15,025 nucleotides of DNA from an uncultured Collinsella sp. Its GTDB lineage: Bacteria > Actinomycetota > Coriobacteriia > Coriobacteriales > Coriobacteriaceae. A program made the translations under genes and the position numbers. Under the pieces are notes generated by a model. The model worked only from the letters and a program-made list of their open reading frames with translations. It searched no databases and was not told the origin of the DNA. The stretch is from positions 1 through 15,025 of the forward strand of contig CAJJYO010000014.1 in assembly GCA_905197385.1 (NCBI GenBank). The letters are read 5' to 3'. Below, piece after piece: positions 1-7,790 of this stretch. Each line of letters begins with the position of its first letter. The stretch's first letter is position 1.

Positions 1-102
1 CGAGTTCCGCACGAGCCGGAGAGCACTTAATGTGCTCTCCGTGCGAGCAGGACTGCCCGAGCAGGCGATGTTGCCCCATACGCCCGCCCAGGTCCGCCAG
101 GA

Positions 103-3003
103 TCACGACAGCTTGACAATCGGTGCAAAACCTTTCATTAGCTTTTTGGTCTGGCCGGTCTTTTCGAATTGAACCTCGATCATGTCTCCAGCGACCGAGA
201 TCACGGTACCCGTGCCAAAGGTCTTATGGCTCACGGTATCGCCCACGGCAAAGTCCTGCGATGCGCTGGCACGATCGACCTTGCGCTCCACCGTCGGGGA
301 CACCTTGGACGACGGCTTTTTAGCTCGCGGCGCGCCTGAGCCAAAGGTCGAGGCAACACGGCCGGCGTCGGGCGAGACCCCACGATGGCGCTCGGTCCCG
401 TAACTGCTGCCGCCAAAGAAATCGTCAAAGCTCGATCCACCACGCGAACCGGAACCGCCGGTCGAGCGCGTATGCGAACCAAACACCTTGCCGCCGTACA
501 TATCCGAGCCCATGCCCGAGCCAAAGGTGCCGTGACGGTCGCCGCGTTTCTCCCAGCCCGTGCCCTCAAAACCGGCAGAACCGATGCCGCTAAACTCGAT
601 ATCCTCAAACGGAATCTCGTTGAGGAAGCGCGAGCGCGGGTTGGCAGAGGTCGAGCCGTAGGTGCGACGCGTGGCCGCATAGGTCAAGAACAGGCGCTTA
701 CGGGCGCGCGTGATGGCGACGTAGGCCAGGCGACGCTCCTCCTCGAGCTTGCCCGGGTCATCGCCGCCGCCAAAGTCGTGCACGTGCGGGAAGATACCCT
801 CCTCCATGCCGGCCACGAACACCGCCGGGAACTCCAGGCCCTTGGCGGAGTGGATGGTCATCATGGTGATGGCATGCGTCTCGCCGGCCTGGGAATCCAA
901 GTCGGAGCGCAAGGCCAGCCACTCCATGAGCGCCGGCAGCGCCTTACAGGTGAGCGGACCGTAGGTGCGCTCGATCTCGTCGGCATGCACGGCACCCGCC
1001 GGCAACTCTGTTGGCACGGCATACGCGTTGCCCGCGATGGCGGCGGGCAGGGCATCCTGCGGAGACAGCGCCGGAGCGGGCAAGCTATCGAGCGGATTGG
1101 AGCCCGCGGCGTCACGCGCACCAACGAGCGCCTCAAACGAGGATACCGGGGCAGACGGCCCCGGTTCGGGCGCAGGCGCGCTCACCACGACGGGCTCGGG
1201 CTCGGCGCTGACAGGCACATCGGCAACACCGGCAGCGCGCAGCTCTTCCAAGCTCTCGAGCGTACCTTCGATATCCTCATGCGTCTCCTCAAATTCGGCA
1301 GCGACACCCAGGAATTCCTGGATGTTCTCGGCGCGGCTCTCGGACTCCATGGTGCCCTCGGCGCGGAAAGCCTGCAGCAGGCCCGTCTTATCGACGATCA
1401 TCTCGACAACGTCCTTGAGCTCGCCGTCCATGCGGCGACCCTCGCGCACCAGCGACACAAAGCTCGACAGGCCATTGCGCACCTTGGCGCTAAACATGCC
1501 GGTTTCGGCGCACGCGATCTCGCAAGCCTGGAAGAACGAGCAACGGTTGTCGCGCGCCAGCTGCTCAATCTTTTGGATCGAGGTGGAGCCGATGCCGCGG
1601 CGCGGCGTGTTGATGACGCGCTTGACGCTCATCTCGTCTGCCGGGTTCACGATCATCTTGAGGTAGGCCATGACGTCGCGGATCTCGGCACGATCGAAGA
1701 ATCGCGTGCCGCCCACAATCTTGTAGGGCACGCCTGCGCGCAGGAACATATCTTCGAGGATACGCGACTGGGCGTTGGTGCGGTAGAACACAGCAATATC
1801 GTCGTAGCTCGTGCCCTTGGAGTGCAGCTTTTCGATCTCGCCGGCAATCCAGCGGCCCTCGTCGCGCTCATCGCTTGCCTGGAAGGCCTGGATCTTCTCG
1901 CCGTCGCCCTCGGCCGTAAACAGGCGCTTCTCCTTGCGCTGCGAGTTGTGACGCACCACGGCGTTGGCGGCGCTCAGGATATGACCCGTGGAGCGGTAGT
2001 TCTGCTCTAGCTTGACGGTCTTGCAGTTTTTAAAGTCCTTCTCAAAGTCCAGGATATTGGTGATGTCGGCGCCACGCCAGCTATAAATGGACTGGTCGTC
2101 GTCGCCCACGACCATGAGGTTTTGGTACTTGGCGGCCAGCAGGTTGGCGATCTCGTACTGGACGTGGTTGGTGTCCTGATACTCGTCGACGCTAATGTAG
2201 CGGAAGCGCTCCTGGTACTTGTCGAGCACCTCGGGGCGGGTGCGCAGCAGCTCGAGCGTGCGCACGAGCAGGTCGTCGAAGTCCATCGCGTTGGCGGCGC
2301 GCAGGCGGCGTTCCAGCTCCAGGTAGACCTGCGCGGCCTTTTTGTCATTGGGGCTGTCGGCGGATTTGAGCATGTCCTCGGGGCCGATCATGGCGTTTTT
2401 GGCCGAGCTGATCTTGCTGCGGATCATGTTGATGGGGAACTGCTTTTGCTCGATACCGAGCGCCTGCATAATGTCGCGCACCATGCGCTTTGAGTCATCG
2501 TCATCGTAGATGGTGAACTGACCGGTGTATCCCAGCAGGTCGGCGTCCTCGCGCAGCATACGCACGCACATGGCATGGAAGGTGCATACCCACATGCCAC
2601 GGGTGCCGCTGGGAATGAGTGCCGCCAGACGCTCACGCATCTCGGCCGCGGCCTTGTTGGTAAACGTGATGGCAAGGATCTGCCAGGGCTTAACGCCCAG
2701 GTCGCCGAGCATATGTGCGATACGGAAGGTCAAGACGCGGGTCTTGCCCGAGCCGGCGCCGGCAAGGACCAGCAGCGGGCCCTCGGTGGTCAGGACCGCC
2801 TCGCGCTGAGCGGGATTAAGGCTGTCGATGTCGACGAGCGGCTTGGCGGGCTTGGGCGCCGGCGCGGGAGCGTCGTAGATGTCGAGCGGAACGAGCTCGG
2901 GCTCCGGCGCAGCAGGGGCGGTGTATGCATCGAGCGGCACGGGTTCCGGCGCGGGCGGCACAGGTACCGCGACATTCTTTTCCCAGGGCAAGGGCTGGGT
3001 CAT
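103..3003 (-). CDS. pcrA: UvrD/PcrA-type superfamily 1A DNA helicase
   Basis: ATP-driven 3'-5' DNA helicase of the UvrD/PcrA/Rep family, acting in repair and replication-fork maintenance. Visible motifs, counted from the chosen start: Q-motif LNPAQREAV (62-70), Walker A AGAGSGKT (81-88), motif Ia TFTNKAAAEM (113-122), Walker B VDEYQDTN (272-279), motif III GDDDQSIYSWRGA (300-312), NYRST (335-339), motif V TIHSAKGLEFPAVFVAGMEEG (716-736, first residues TIHSAKG) and motif VI EERRLAYVAITRARKRL (755-771). The last ~50 residues (FAVGDTVSHKTFGTGTV onward) match the Tudor-like C-terminal domain of PcrA. The chosen start is the ATG at 3003, which has AGGAG 8 bases upstream; an in-frame upstream ATG at 3087 lacks such a site. 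At 966 residues it is longer than usual PcrA (about 720-780). The excess is a Pro-rich N-terminus, an Ala/Pro-rich insertion at about 590-690 and a Gly/Ser-rich linker at about 805-900. The family is certain; PcrA rather than UvrD is inferred. Confidence 0.96.
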   Translation of the reverse strand: MTQPLPWEKNVAVPVPPAPEPVPLDAYTAPAAPEPELVPLDIYDAPAPAPKPAKPLVDIDSLNPAQREAVLTTEGPLLVLAGAGSGKTRVLTFRIAHMLGDLGVKPWQILAITFTNKAAAEMRERLAALIPSGTRGMWVCTFHAMCVRMLREDADLLGYTGQFTIYDDDDSKRMVRDIMQALGIEQKQFPINMIRSKISSAKNAMIGPEDMLKSADSPNDKKAAQVYLELERRLRAANAMDFDDLLVRTLELLRTRPEVLDKYQERFRYISVDEYQDTNHVQYEIANLLAAKYQNLMVVGDDDQSIYSWRGADITNILDFEKDFKNCKTVKLEQNYRSTGHILSAANAVVRHNSQRKEKRLFTAEGDGEKIQAFQASDERDEGRWIAGEIEKLHSKGTSYDDIAVFYRTNAQSRILEDMFLRAGVPYKIVGGTRFFDRAEIRDVMAYLKMIVNPADEMSVKRVINTPRRGIGSTSIQKIEQLARDNRCSFFQACEIACAETGMFSAKVRNGLSSFVSLVREGRRMDGELKDVVEMIVDKTGLLQAFRAEGTMESESRAENIQEFLGVAAEFEETHEDIEGTLESLEELRAAGVADVPVSAEPEPVVVSAPAPEPGPSAPVSSFEALVGARDAAGSNPLDSLPAPALSPQDALPAAIAGNAYAVPTELPAGAVHADEIERTYGPLTCKALPALMEWLALRSDLDSQAGETHAITMMTIHSAKGLEFPAVFVAGMEEGIFPHVHDFGGGDDPGKLEEERRLAYVAITRARKRLFLTYAATRRTYGSTSANPRSRFLNEIPFEDIEFSGIGSAGFEGTGWEKRGDRHGTFGSGMGSDMYGGKVFGSHTRSTGGSGSRGGSSFDDFFGGSSYGTERHRGVSPDAGRVASTFGSGAPRAKKPSSKVSPTVERKVDRASASQDFAVGDTVSHKTFGTGTVISVAGDMIEVQFEKTGQTKKLMKGFAPIVKLS

Positions 3004-3064
3004 GGGCGACTCCTCATCTGACGGACGGCGCGCCTGCGGGCAGCGCCATAGTTTGAGCCGTACC

Positions 3065-3070
3065 AGTATA
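3065..3070 (-). promoter_or_regulatory. Candidate -10 element for the helicase gene
   Basis: On the minus strand the hexamer TATACT lies about 62 bases upstream of the helicase ATG, giving a leader of roughly 55 bases. No convincing -35 hexamer sits 17 bases further upstream. The same TATACT hexamer precedes the gene at 14566. Confidence 0.35.
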
Positions 3071-3249
3071 CCGAGCCGCGCGGACACCGACGCAAATCAC
3101 ACCACGACTCCGTGCGCCACCGTCAGGCCCGCCCAGCGGATTTGGCGCAATGGGGTCAGGTTAGTCTGCACCAATCTATTGACAATCACGAAACCGCCGA
3201 TGTCATGGCAGCAGCAGCGAGCGGCGGCCAGGGCGAACAAATTGGCATG

Positions 3250-3295
3250 AAAAAGGGGGGGGCAGCATAGACCTTTTGGTCATGCCACCCCCTTT
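3250..3295 (-). terminator. Rho-independent terminator of uppP
   Basis: Read on the minus strand, an arm AAAGGGGG..GG..CAT.GACC pairs across an AAAA loop with GGTC.ATG..CCCCCCCC and is followed by TTTTT. The stem carries small bulges. It begins 45 bases after the uppP stop codon. Confidence 0.8.
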
Positions 3296-3339
3296 GAATG
3301 ACAAGTTGTCGCCCCGGCCGCCGCGCAGCGTCGACTAAG

Positions 3340-4320
3340 TTAGAGGCCGAGTATCGGCTCCAGAACGAAGAAATATGCGAGCACTACGATGCCCAGGATG
3401 ATGCGGTAAACACCGAAGCACTTGAAGTCGTGACGGCGGACGAAGCCCATGAGCCACTTGATGGCGATGAGCGAAACCACAAAGGCCACAACGCAGCCCA
3501 CGCCCAAGATAGCGACCTCGTTGGCGCCGAACGTACCGCCCTTGATGAAATACTTGACCAGCTTGAGCGCACTCGCGCCAAACATGACAGGGATGGCTAG
3601 GAAGAACGTAAACTTGGAGGCCACCGAACGCGTGCAGCCCAAAAGCAGGCCGCCGATGATAGTAGAACCGGAGCGAGACGTTCCAGGCACCAGCGAAAGC
3701 ACCTGGAAGCAGCCGATACCCAGGGCGGTCTTCCAGCTCAGGTCCTCGAGCGTGGTGATGGAACCAAAGTCCAGATTCTCGTCATCGTCCTCATCCTCAG
3801 CGGTAGCCGCGGCGGGCGCCGCAAAGTGCGCACCGGCGGGACGTCCACCCGACACCACAGCACGCGAACCAAACGAACCGGCAACGGCCATTTCCTCGCG
3901 CTTGCTCGCGCGCCAGTTCTCGATCACGATAAACAGCACGCCGTACACAATAAGCGCCAGCGCCACGACGGGAGCATTGTAGAAATGCTCCTCCATCCAG
4001 TCGTTGAGCGGCAGACCGATCGCCGCCGCAGGAATGCAACCGAGCACAATCTTGCCCCACAGCACCCAGGTGTCGCGGCGGCCCTCCTTGCCCTTGCTGG
4101 GCGAGAACGGATTGAGCTCATGGAAGAACAGCACGCAGACGGCCAGAATGGCGCCGAGCTGAATCACGACCAGGAACATGTTCCAGAACGTCTCGCTCAC
4201 GTTCATCTTGACGAACTCGTCCACCAAGATCATGTGACCGGTCGACGAGACGGGCAGCCATTCGGTGATGCCCTCGACCAGGCCCATGAAGGCAGATTTT
4301 AGAAGCTCGATGATATCCAA
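3340..4320 (-). CDS. uppP: Undecaprenyl-diphosphate phosphatase (UppP/BacA)
   Basis: Integral membrane phosphatase that converts undecaprenyl diphosphate to the monophosphate, recycling the lipid carrier for peptidoglycan synthesis; family members also confer bacitracin tolerance. Both signature motifs are present: EGITEWLPVSSTGH (16-29) and PGTSRSGST (212-220). Several hydrophobic segments (about 48-66, 90-105, 117-134, 236-250, 268-288, 305-320) agree with a multi-pass protein. The chosen start is a TTG at 4320, giving MDIIELLK, the normal family N-terminus, with GAGGGGG 5 bases upstream. The alternative is an in-frame GTG at 4341, which adds seven residues and has a poorer ribosome-binding site. 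At 326 residues it is longer than typical members (about 270). The excess is an Ala-rich then acidic loop at about 138-190. It is transcribed alone and ends at its own terminator. Confidence 0.95.
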   Translation of the reverse strand: MDIIELLKSAFMGLVEGITEWLPVSSTGHMILVDEFVKMNVSETFWNMFLVVIQLGAILAVCVLFFHELNPFSPSKGKEGRRDTWVLWGKIVLGCIPAAAIGLPLNDWMEEHFYNAPVVALALIVYGVLFIVIENWRASKREEMAVAGSFGSRAVVSGGRPAGAHFAAPAAATAEDEDDDENLDFGSITTLEDLSWKTALGIGCFQVLSLVPGTSRSGSTIIGGLLLGCTRSVASKFTFFLAIPVMFGASALKLVKYFIKGGTFGANEVAILGVGCVVAFVVSLIAIKWLMGFVRRHDFKCFGVYRIILGIVVLAYFFVLEPILGL

Positions 4321-4471
4321 AGGGACCCCCTCGTTAGACACCCGCCGATATTGTTCTGCGGACGGTGCGGGCGATGTCCCATTATCAACCGTTCGGGCGT
4401 GTCTGCGCCTACCCTTACCAAAAAACTCGTCCGTTCACAGAATTGCGAGCGGTCAAACCGAAATCCTTGGG

Positions 4472-4477
4472 TATAAC
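4472..4477 (+). promoter_or_regulatory. Candidate -10 element for the stress protein gene
   Basis: TATAAC on the plus strand, about 90 bases before the universal stress protein ATG, is the best -10-like hexamer in the divergent uppP/usp spacer. The -35 region is weak (CGGTCA with a 16-base spacer). GATAAA a few bases downstream is an alternative. Confidence 0.3.
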
Positions 4478-4567
4478 TGCAACAAGATAAAGTGTCCGGC
4501 GGCCAACGCGCCCGCGCCCGCCCGACGCACGAGCCCCGCGCCCGTGCGATAGACCAAGGAGGAAACC

Positions 4568-5005
4568 ATGAACGAGGGCTACACCAAGGTATTTGTTTCA
4601 CTCGACGGTACTGAGCAGCAGGATTTTGTGCTCGCACGCGCCATCAAGGTCGCCGCGAACAACGGCGCCAAGCTGATTATCGGCCACGTTATCGATTCCA
4701 CGGCACTCGAGAGCGCCGGCTCCTATCCGGTCGACCTGGTCAACGGCCTAGAGGAGGCATTTAAGAACTCCATCGCCAAGCAGCTCGAGGAGGCCAAGGC
4801 CAATCCCGACATTCCCGAGGTCGAGGTCATGATTCGCGCCGGCCGTATTCGCGAGACGCTCAAGGACGAGATGCTCGACGTGGTCAAGCCCGACCTGGTG
4901 CTCTGCGGCGCTCGAGGCCTGTCCTCGATCAAGTATGCACTCCTGGGTTCGATTTCGACGTTCCTGCTGCGCAACACCGACTGCGACATCTTGGTCGTGA
5001 AGTAG
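4568..5005 (+). CDS. Universal stress protein, UspA family
   Basis: A single-domain UspA-fold protein of 145 residues, the usual family length, predicted to be cytoplasmic and to act as a nucleotide-binding stress or starvation factor. It starts with the family pattern KVFVSLDGTEQ (7-17). Near the C-terminus it carries the ATP-binding signature G-2x-G-9x-G-S: G114, G117, G127, S128. This places it with the ATP-binding subgroup rather than the UspA-like non-binders. The start is well defined by AAGGAGG at 4556-4562, five bases before the ATG. It is monocistronic, divergent from uppP, and followed by a terminator. Its specific partner or stress signal cannot be read from sequence. Confidence 0.95.
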   Translation: MNEGYTKVFVSLDGTEQQDFVLARAIKVAANNGAKLIIGHVIDSTALESAGSYPVDLVNGLEEAFKNSIAKQLEEAKANPDIPEVEVMIRAGRIRETLKDEMLDVVKPDLVLCGARGLSSIKYALLGSISTFLLRNTDCDILVVK

Positions 5006-5062
5006 CAAACGTACGCCTAACGCATCGCGGAGCGCAAGCCCACGTGCCCAAGTCTTCCAAGA

Positions 5063-5097
5063 GGGGGCCCACCATTACGGTGGCCCCGCTTTGCTTT
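5063..5097 (+). terminator. Rho-independent terminator of the stress protein gene
   Basis: The arm GGGGCCCACC (5064-5073) pairs with GGTGGCCCC (5079-5086) across the loop ATTAC, with one bulged C. A T-rich stretch (CTTTGCTTT) follows. It lies between the convergent usp and hipA genes; on the hipA side the T-tract is poor, so it probably serves mainly usp. Confidence 0.7.
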
Positions 5098-6385
5098 AGG
5101 CTGAGAATTGCTCCAGAACCCTCATTCTCTCAACGGAATCCGTCTGAATTTTCAGAGCGACCCGACCCAAATCTCCGGTTGCAGAGGCAAGTTCTGCAAG
5201 CTGGGCAGACATCTCTTCAGCCACTTCCGCCGCGATGTTCTTGATCATCTTGAGTGGCAGATGCAAATCTTGAGACATGAATTCGAAATCTTCAGGAGTC
5301 ACCCCATCGATCACCCGGTGATCCCCAATATCAATCCCAAGATTATGGTCGTATCCCATTATCGTCGTGCAAACAATATCGTATGCAGGGGCCAACCTCT
5401 TTTCCCGCCAACTCGGACTATAAAGAAACGAATGGTTCTTGAGATGCGAGTCGCAATTCCCCAACGCATAATCGACCATTACCTGACGAGCGAACATTTG
5501 AGTATCAGCAATTACGTTAGACGATTGCTCTCTTATCAATCGGCCGCAAAGAGCCATATAGCAGCTATCGGGACGTGTCTCGTATTTCATATACGAAGGC
5601 CAGCCAACCGCTTGGCAAAAATCCTCCTGATGCAGCCTCAGAGGCACATCGAATCCGCTCATCGACGGCGGCTCATTGCTCCAGATTCTGTCATAACGCT
5701 CGGAAAAGAACGCACCAGGAATCGTATCCGAAGCTTCTGAACGGGCAATTTCAAGCCCAGCAGCAGACGCTGCCGTCATGCAAATTAATTCGTTGAACGG
5801 CAAATCCGGATGTTTAGTTGAAGCAATCTTGACTATGTGAGTCGAGGGGGCAGAGCCGAGCGGCAGCATCCAATCCCCCGACCCGGCCTTTTTTGCATCT
5901 TTACCGCGCGGTAAAAACCAACCGGTTTTAGACTGAGCGCCCGCCAACGACAGCCTCGAATCCTGCATATCATTTGCAATCTCAAACACTTCCGCCTTAG
6001 AAAGTGCCTCAAAATCCTCGTCTTGCAGAGGACGATAGCCCGGATCGTAGCTCGATTTCTCATCGCCGAGAAACCTCAAGGCACCAACGCACTCATCGCC
6101 CAAACGCTCGAGCATCGATAAATAGTCTGACTGGGGGATTTGAAAACGCATCGACAGCTCATGCCGAACCGGGCCCTCGGGAAGCATGCCCGAAAAGAAG
6201 GCCGAAAACTCATTGCTGGCATATGGCTCATGTCGCAAGGGAAGAGAAGCTGAGAGTGCGGCAGCATCGTCGCGTTCAAGATATCCCTCATCATATGCAA
6301 ACGTCTCGTTTACGGGGTCGGCCCTCTCAAATTCTCCGACCAGCTCAAACGTTCCCCGATACTCACGATAAACCTTTAATGCCAT
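5096..6385 (-). CDS. hipA: HipA-family serine/threonine kinase toxin
   Basis: A HipA-type kinase of 429 residues (E. coli HipA has 440). E. coli HipA phosphorylates glutamyl-tRNA synthetase and induces growth arrest or persistence; the target here is unknown. The N-terminal subdomain (1-105) has the HipA pattern of residues LSASLPLR, FFSGMLPEG and LGDECVGALRF. The kinase core has SLAGAQSKTG (146-155), where S146 aligns with the autophosphorylated Ser150 of E. coli HipA. It also has the catalytic segment GNCDSHLKN (309-317, D312) and LAPAYDIV (331-338, D336), the metal-binding Asp. All key residues look intact. The ATG lies inside the end of hipB (10-base overlap), a usual sign of translational coupling. 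The gene is clearly more AT-rich than its neighbours, suggesting acquisition by transfer. HipA family is firm; toxicity is inferred. Confidence 0.95.
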   Translation of the reverse strand: MALKVYREYRGTFELVGEFERADPVNETFAYDEGYLERDDAAALSASLPLRHEPYASNEFSAFFSGMLPEGPVRHELSMRFQIPQSDYLSMLERLGDECVGALRFLGDEKSSYDPGYRPLQDEDFEALSKAEVFEIANDMQDSRLSLAGAQSKTGWFLPRGKDAKKAGSGDWMLPLGSAPSTHIVKIASTKHPDLPFNELICMTAASAAGLEIARSEASDTIPGAFFSERYDRIWSNEPPSMSGFDVPLRLHQEDFCQAVGWPSYMKYETRPDSCYMALCGRLIREQSSNVIADTQMFARQVMVDYALGNCDSHLKNHSFLYSPSWREKRLAPAYDIVCTTIMGYDHNLGIDIGDHRVIDGVTPEDFEFMSQDLHLPLKMIKNIAAEVAEEMSAQLAELASATGDLGRVALKIQTDSVERMRVLEQFSA

Positions 6386-6621
6386 GAGCCGTCGCCCCTC
6401 TCCCTCAGGATCAAATCGACCCCCAAGCTGTTAGCGATTTGAAGGGTTTGGCGAAGATTGGCACCCGCCTTTCCACGCTCAAGCTCGCTCACAAAGCGCA
6501 AACTGCACTGGTTGAAATCAGCCACATCGCGTTGGGTATAACCGAGCTTCTTCCGGCGCTCACGCAAATATGCACCGAGTTCAGCTGGGTCAAAAATCGT
6601 TCGCTCATTCCAGTCTTGCAT
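6376..6621 (-). CDS. hipB: HipB-type XRE-family antitoxin and repressor
   Basis: An 81-residue DNA-binding protein with a Cro/C1-type helix-turn-helix at about residues 14-70 (LGAYLRERRKKLGYTQRDVA, then SLRFVSELERGKA and a third helix NLRQTLQIANSLGV). By family precedent it binds the partner HipA and represses the shared operon. The start is the ATG at 6621, with AGGGG 6 bases upstream. The only upstream DNA before it is the palindromic operator region, so it is the first gene of the hipBA unit. It ends with a short tail (RERGDGSWH), shorter than the Trp-containing tail of E. coli HipB. Confidence 0.92.
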   Translation of the reverse strand: MQDWNERTIFDPAELGAYLRERRKKLGYTQRDVADFNQCSLRFVSELERGKAGANLRQTLQIANSLGVDLILRERGDGSWH

Positions 6622-6630
6622 GCTAATCCC

Positions 6631-6660
6631 CTATGATTATCCCAAACGGGATAATCATAG
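6631..6660. promoter_or_regulatory. hipBA operator O1, 30-base perfect palindrome
   Basis: The arm CTATGATTATCCC and its exact reverse complement GGGATAATCATAG flank AAAC, so 13 of 13 arm bases pair. The core TATCC-N6-GGATA resembles the E. coli HipB operator (TATCC-N8-GGATA), two bases shorter in the spacer. The right edge also contains, on the minus strand, TATGAT (6654-6659), a good -10 hexamer for hipB, so a bound repressor would block the promoter. It begins 9 bases upstream of the hipB ATG. Confidence 0.85.
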
Positions 6661-6673
6661 CACATCATGATGG

Positions 6674-6695
6674 AATTATCCCGTTTGGGATAATT
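6674..6695. promoter_or_regulatory. hipBA operator O2, 22-base perfect palindrome
   Basis: AATTATCCC and GGGATAATT flank GTTT. Its 16-base core is the reverse complement of the O1 core, so the two sites face each other; their centres are 39 bases apart (about 3.7 helical turns). Together they cover the probable hipB promoter, consistent with cooperative autoregulation by HipB or the HipBA complex. Confidence 0.82.
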
Positions 6696-6737
6696 GTCTT
6701 AACGTGAATGACGCTCCGGGACGTTACACCGCGACGA

Positions 6738-7781
6738 CTACTCAAAGTATTGAAACTTGTTGGTCGAGAAGGAAAACGTGACGACAAATCCTTCGCCGGG
6801 CTCGGATGCCGCGGTGACGTCAATGCCCATCTTGGAGCACAGGCGTGCCACCAGGTAGAGGCCGATGCCCGTTGCGCGCTTGGTGGTGCGGCCGTTGTCG
6901 CCGGTAAAGCCCTTCTCGAACACGCGCGGTAGGTCTGCCGCACACACGCCGCAGCCGTTGTCCGCGACGGTAAGCTCGATGCGCTCGCTTGCCAGGCCCT
7001 CGTCCAGCAACGCACCCGAAAACACGATCTTTGCGCCGTCCTCACGCGCATATTTAATGCTGTTCTGAATGAGCTGGCCCAGAATAAACTCGAGCCACTT
7101 CTCGTCGGTAAAGACCTCGAAGTCGAGGTTCTCGCACACCGGGGCCACATGCGCCGCAATGAGCTCGCGCGCGTTGGCTTTAATCGCGCCCGTCACCAAG
7201 GTTTTGAGATCCCAGCGGCGAATCAGGTAGTCGCGCTCCACGACTTCCGAGCGCGCGTAGTACAGCGCCTGGTCGATATAGCGCTCCACGCGAGCAAGTT
7301 CGCGTGCCAGGTCGTCCACGCGCGACAGGTCGTCTTCGCTGCTGTCCAGGTTTTCCAAAATCAGGTGAGCCGCCGCCAGGGGCAGCTTGGCCTCGTGGAC
7401 CCAGCTCTCGATATAGTCGCGATAGTCATCGGTCTGACGCCTGCCTTCGGCAACCTCGTCGCAGGCGGCTTTGCCCACCCGGCGCAAGACCTCGTATTCG
7501 AGCTCGCCCTCGGCATAGGTCGGGCATTGCACCATCTCTTGCACCCATGCGGGACTCTCGAGCTCCTCTGCCGCGCGCTCCAACTGACGCAGAAAACGGC
7601 GACGGCGAGCGTACTCGATCACGATGCCGAGCATACCAAAGATAAAGGACACGCCAACCGCCACGACCACGATAGAAACGGGTGCACCGGCGACCGTCAG
7701 CACAAAGCAGCTCAGCAGCACGCCGCACGTCCACACGGCGACGGGAAGCAGCGCGTCTTTAAAGAACTTGGCAAACGACAT
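6738..7781 (-). CDS. Short membrane-bound sensor histidine kinase
   Basis: A 347-residue histidine kinase. Two closely spaced transmembrane helices (about 11-30 and 35-55) leave almost no extracytoplasmic loop, the layout of intramembrane-sensing kinases of the BceS type. The phosphoacceptor segment is SWVHEAKLPLAAAHL (H129). The ATPase domain has the N-box QLIQNSIKYA (N240), G1 DNGCGV (274-279), F-box VFEKGF (287-292) and G2 ATGIGLYLV (303-311). All catalytic elements are intact. The gene lies 9 bases after its response regulator, with AGGGG 6 bases before the ATG, so the pair is cotranscribed. BceS homologues normally sit beside an antimicrobial-peptide ABC transporter; none is present here. 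The signal sensed is unknown. Confidence 0.93.
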   Translation of the reverse strand: MSFAKFFKDALLPVAVWTCGVLLSCFVLTVAGAPVSIVVVAVGVSFIFGMLGIVIEYARRRRFLRQLERAAEELESPAWVQEMVQCPTYAEGELEYEVLRRVGKAACDEVAEGRRQTDDYRDYIESWVHEAKLPLAAAHLILENLDSSEDDLSRVDDLARELARVERYIDQALYYARSEVVERDYLIRRWDLKTLVTGAIKANARELIAAHVAPVCENLDFEVFTDEKWLEFILGQLIQNSIKYAREDGAKIVFSGALLDEGLASERIELTVADNGCGVCAADLPRVFEKGFTGDNGRTTKRATGIGLYLVARLCSKMGIDVTAASEPGEGFVVTFSFSTNKFQYFE

Positions 7782-7790
7782 AGCCGGCCC

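Larger units (their letters stand above)
3004..3339. other. Intergenic region between helicase gene and uppP
   Basis: No gene is supported here. It holds the helicase leader with its candidate -10, a repeat-like segment at 3151-3173 (TGGGGTCAGG followed by TTAGTCTGCACCA) and, next to uppP, a long G/C-rich terminator hairpin (3250-3295). The short reading frames that cross it have no ribosome-binding site and no recognisable product. Confidence 0.5.

Noticed and set aside
385..2010. A 541-residue plus-strand open frame opposite the helicase gene
   Set aside because: It is the shadow of the helicase gene in a GC-rich genome: Ala/Arg/His-rich, no recognisable domain, no ribosome-binding site, and the minus strand carries all helicase motifs.
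4321..4567. Small gene in the uppP/usp spacer
   Set aside because: Frames here lack ribosome-binding sites and recognisable products; the region is explained as a divergent promoter spacer.
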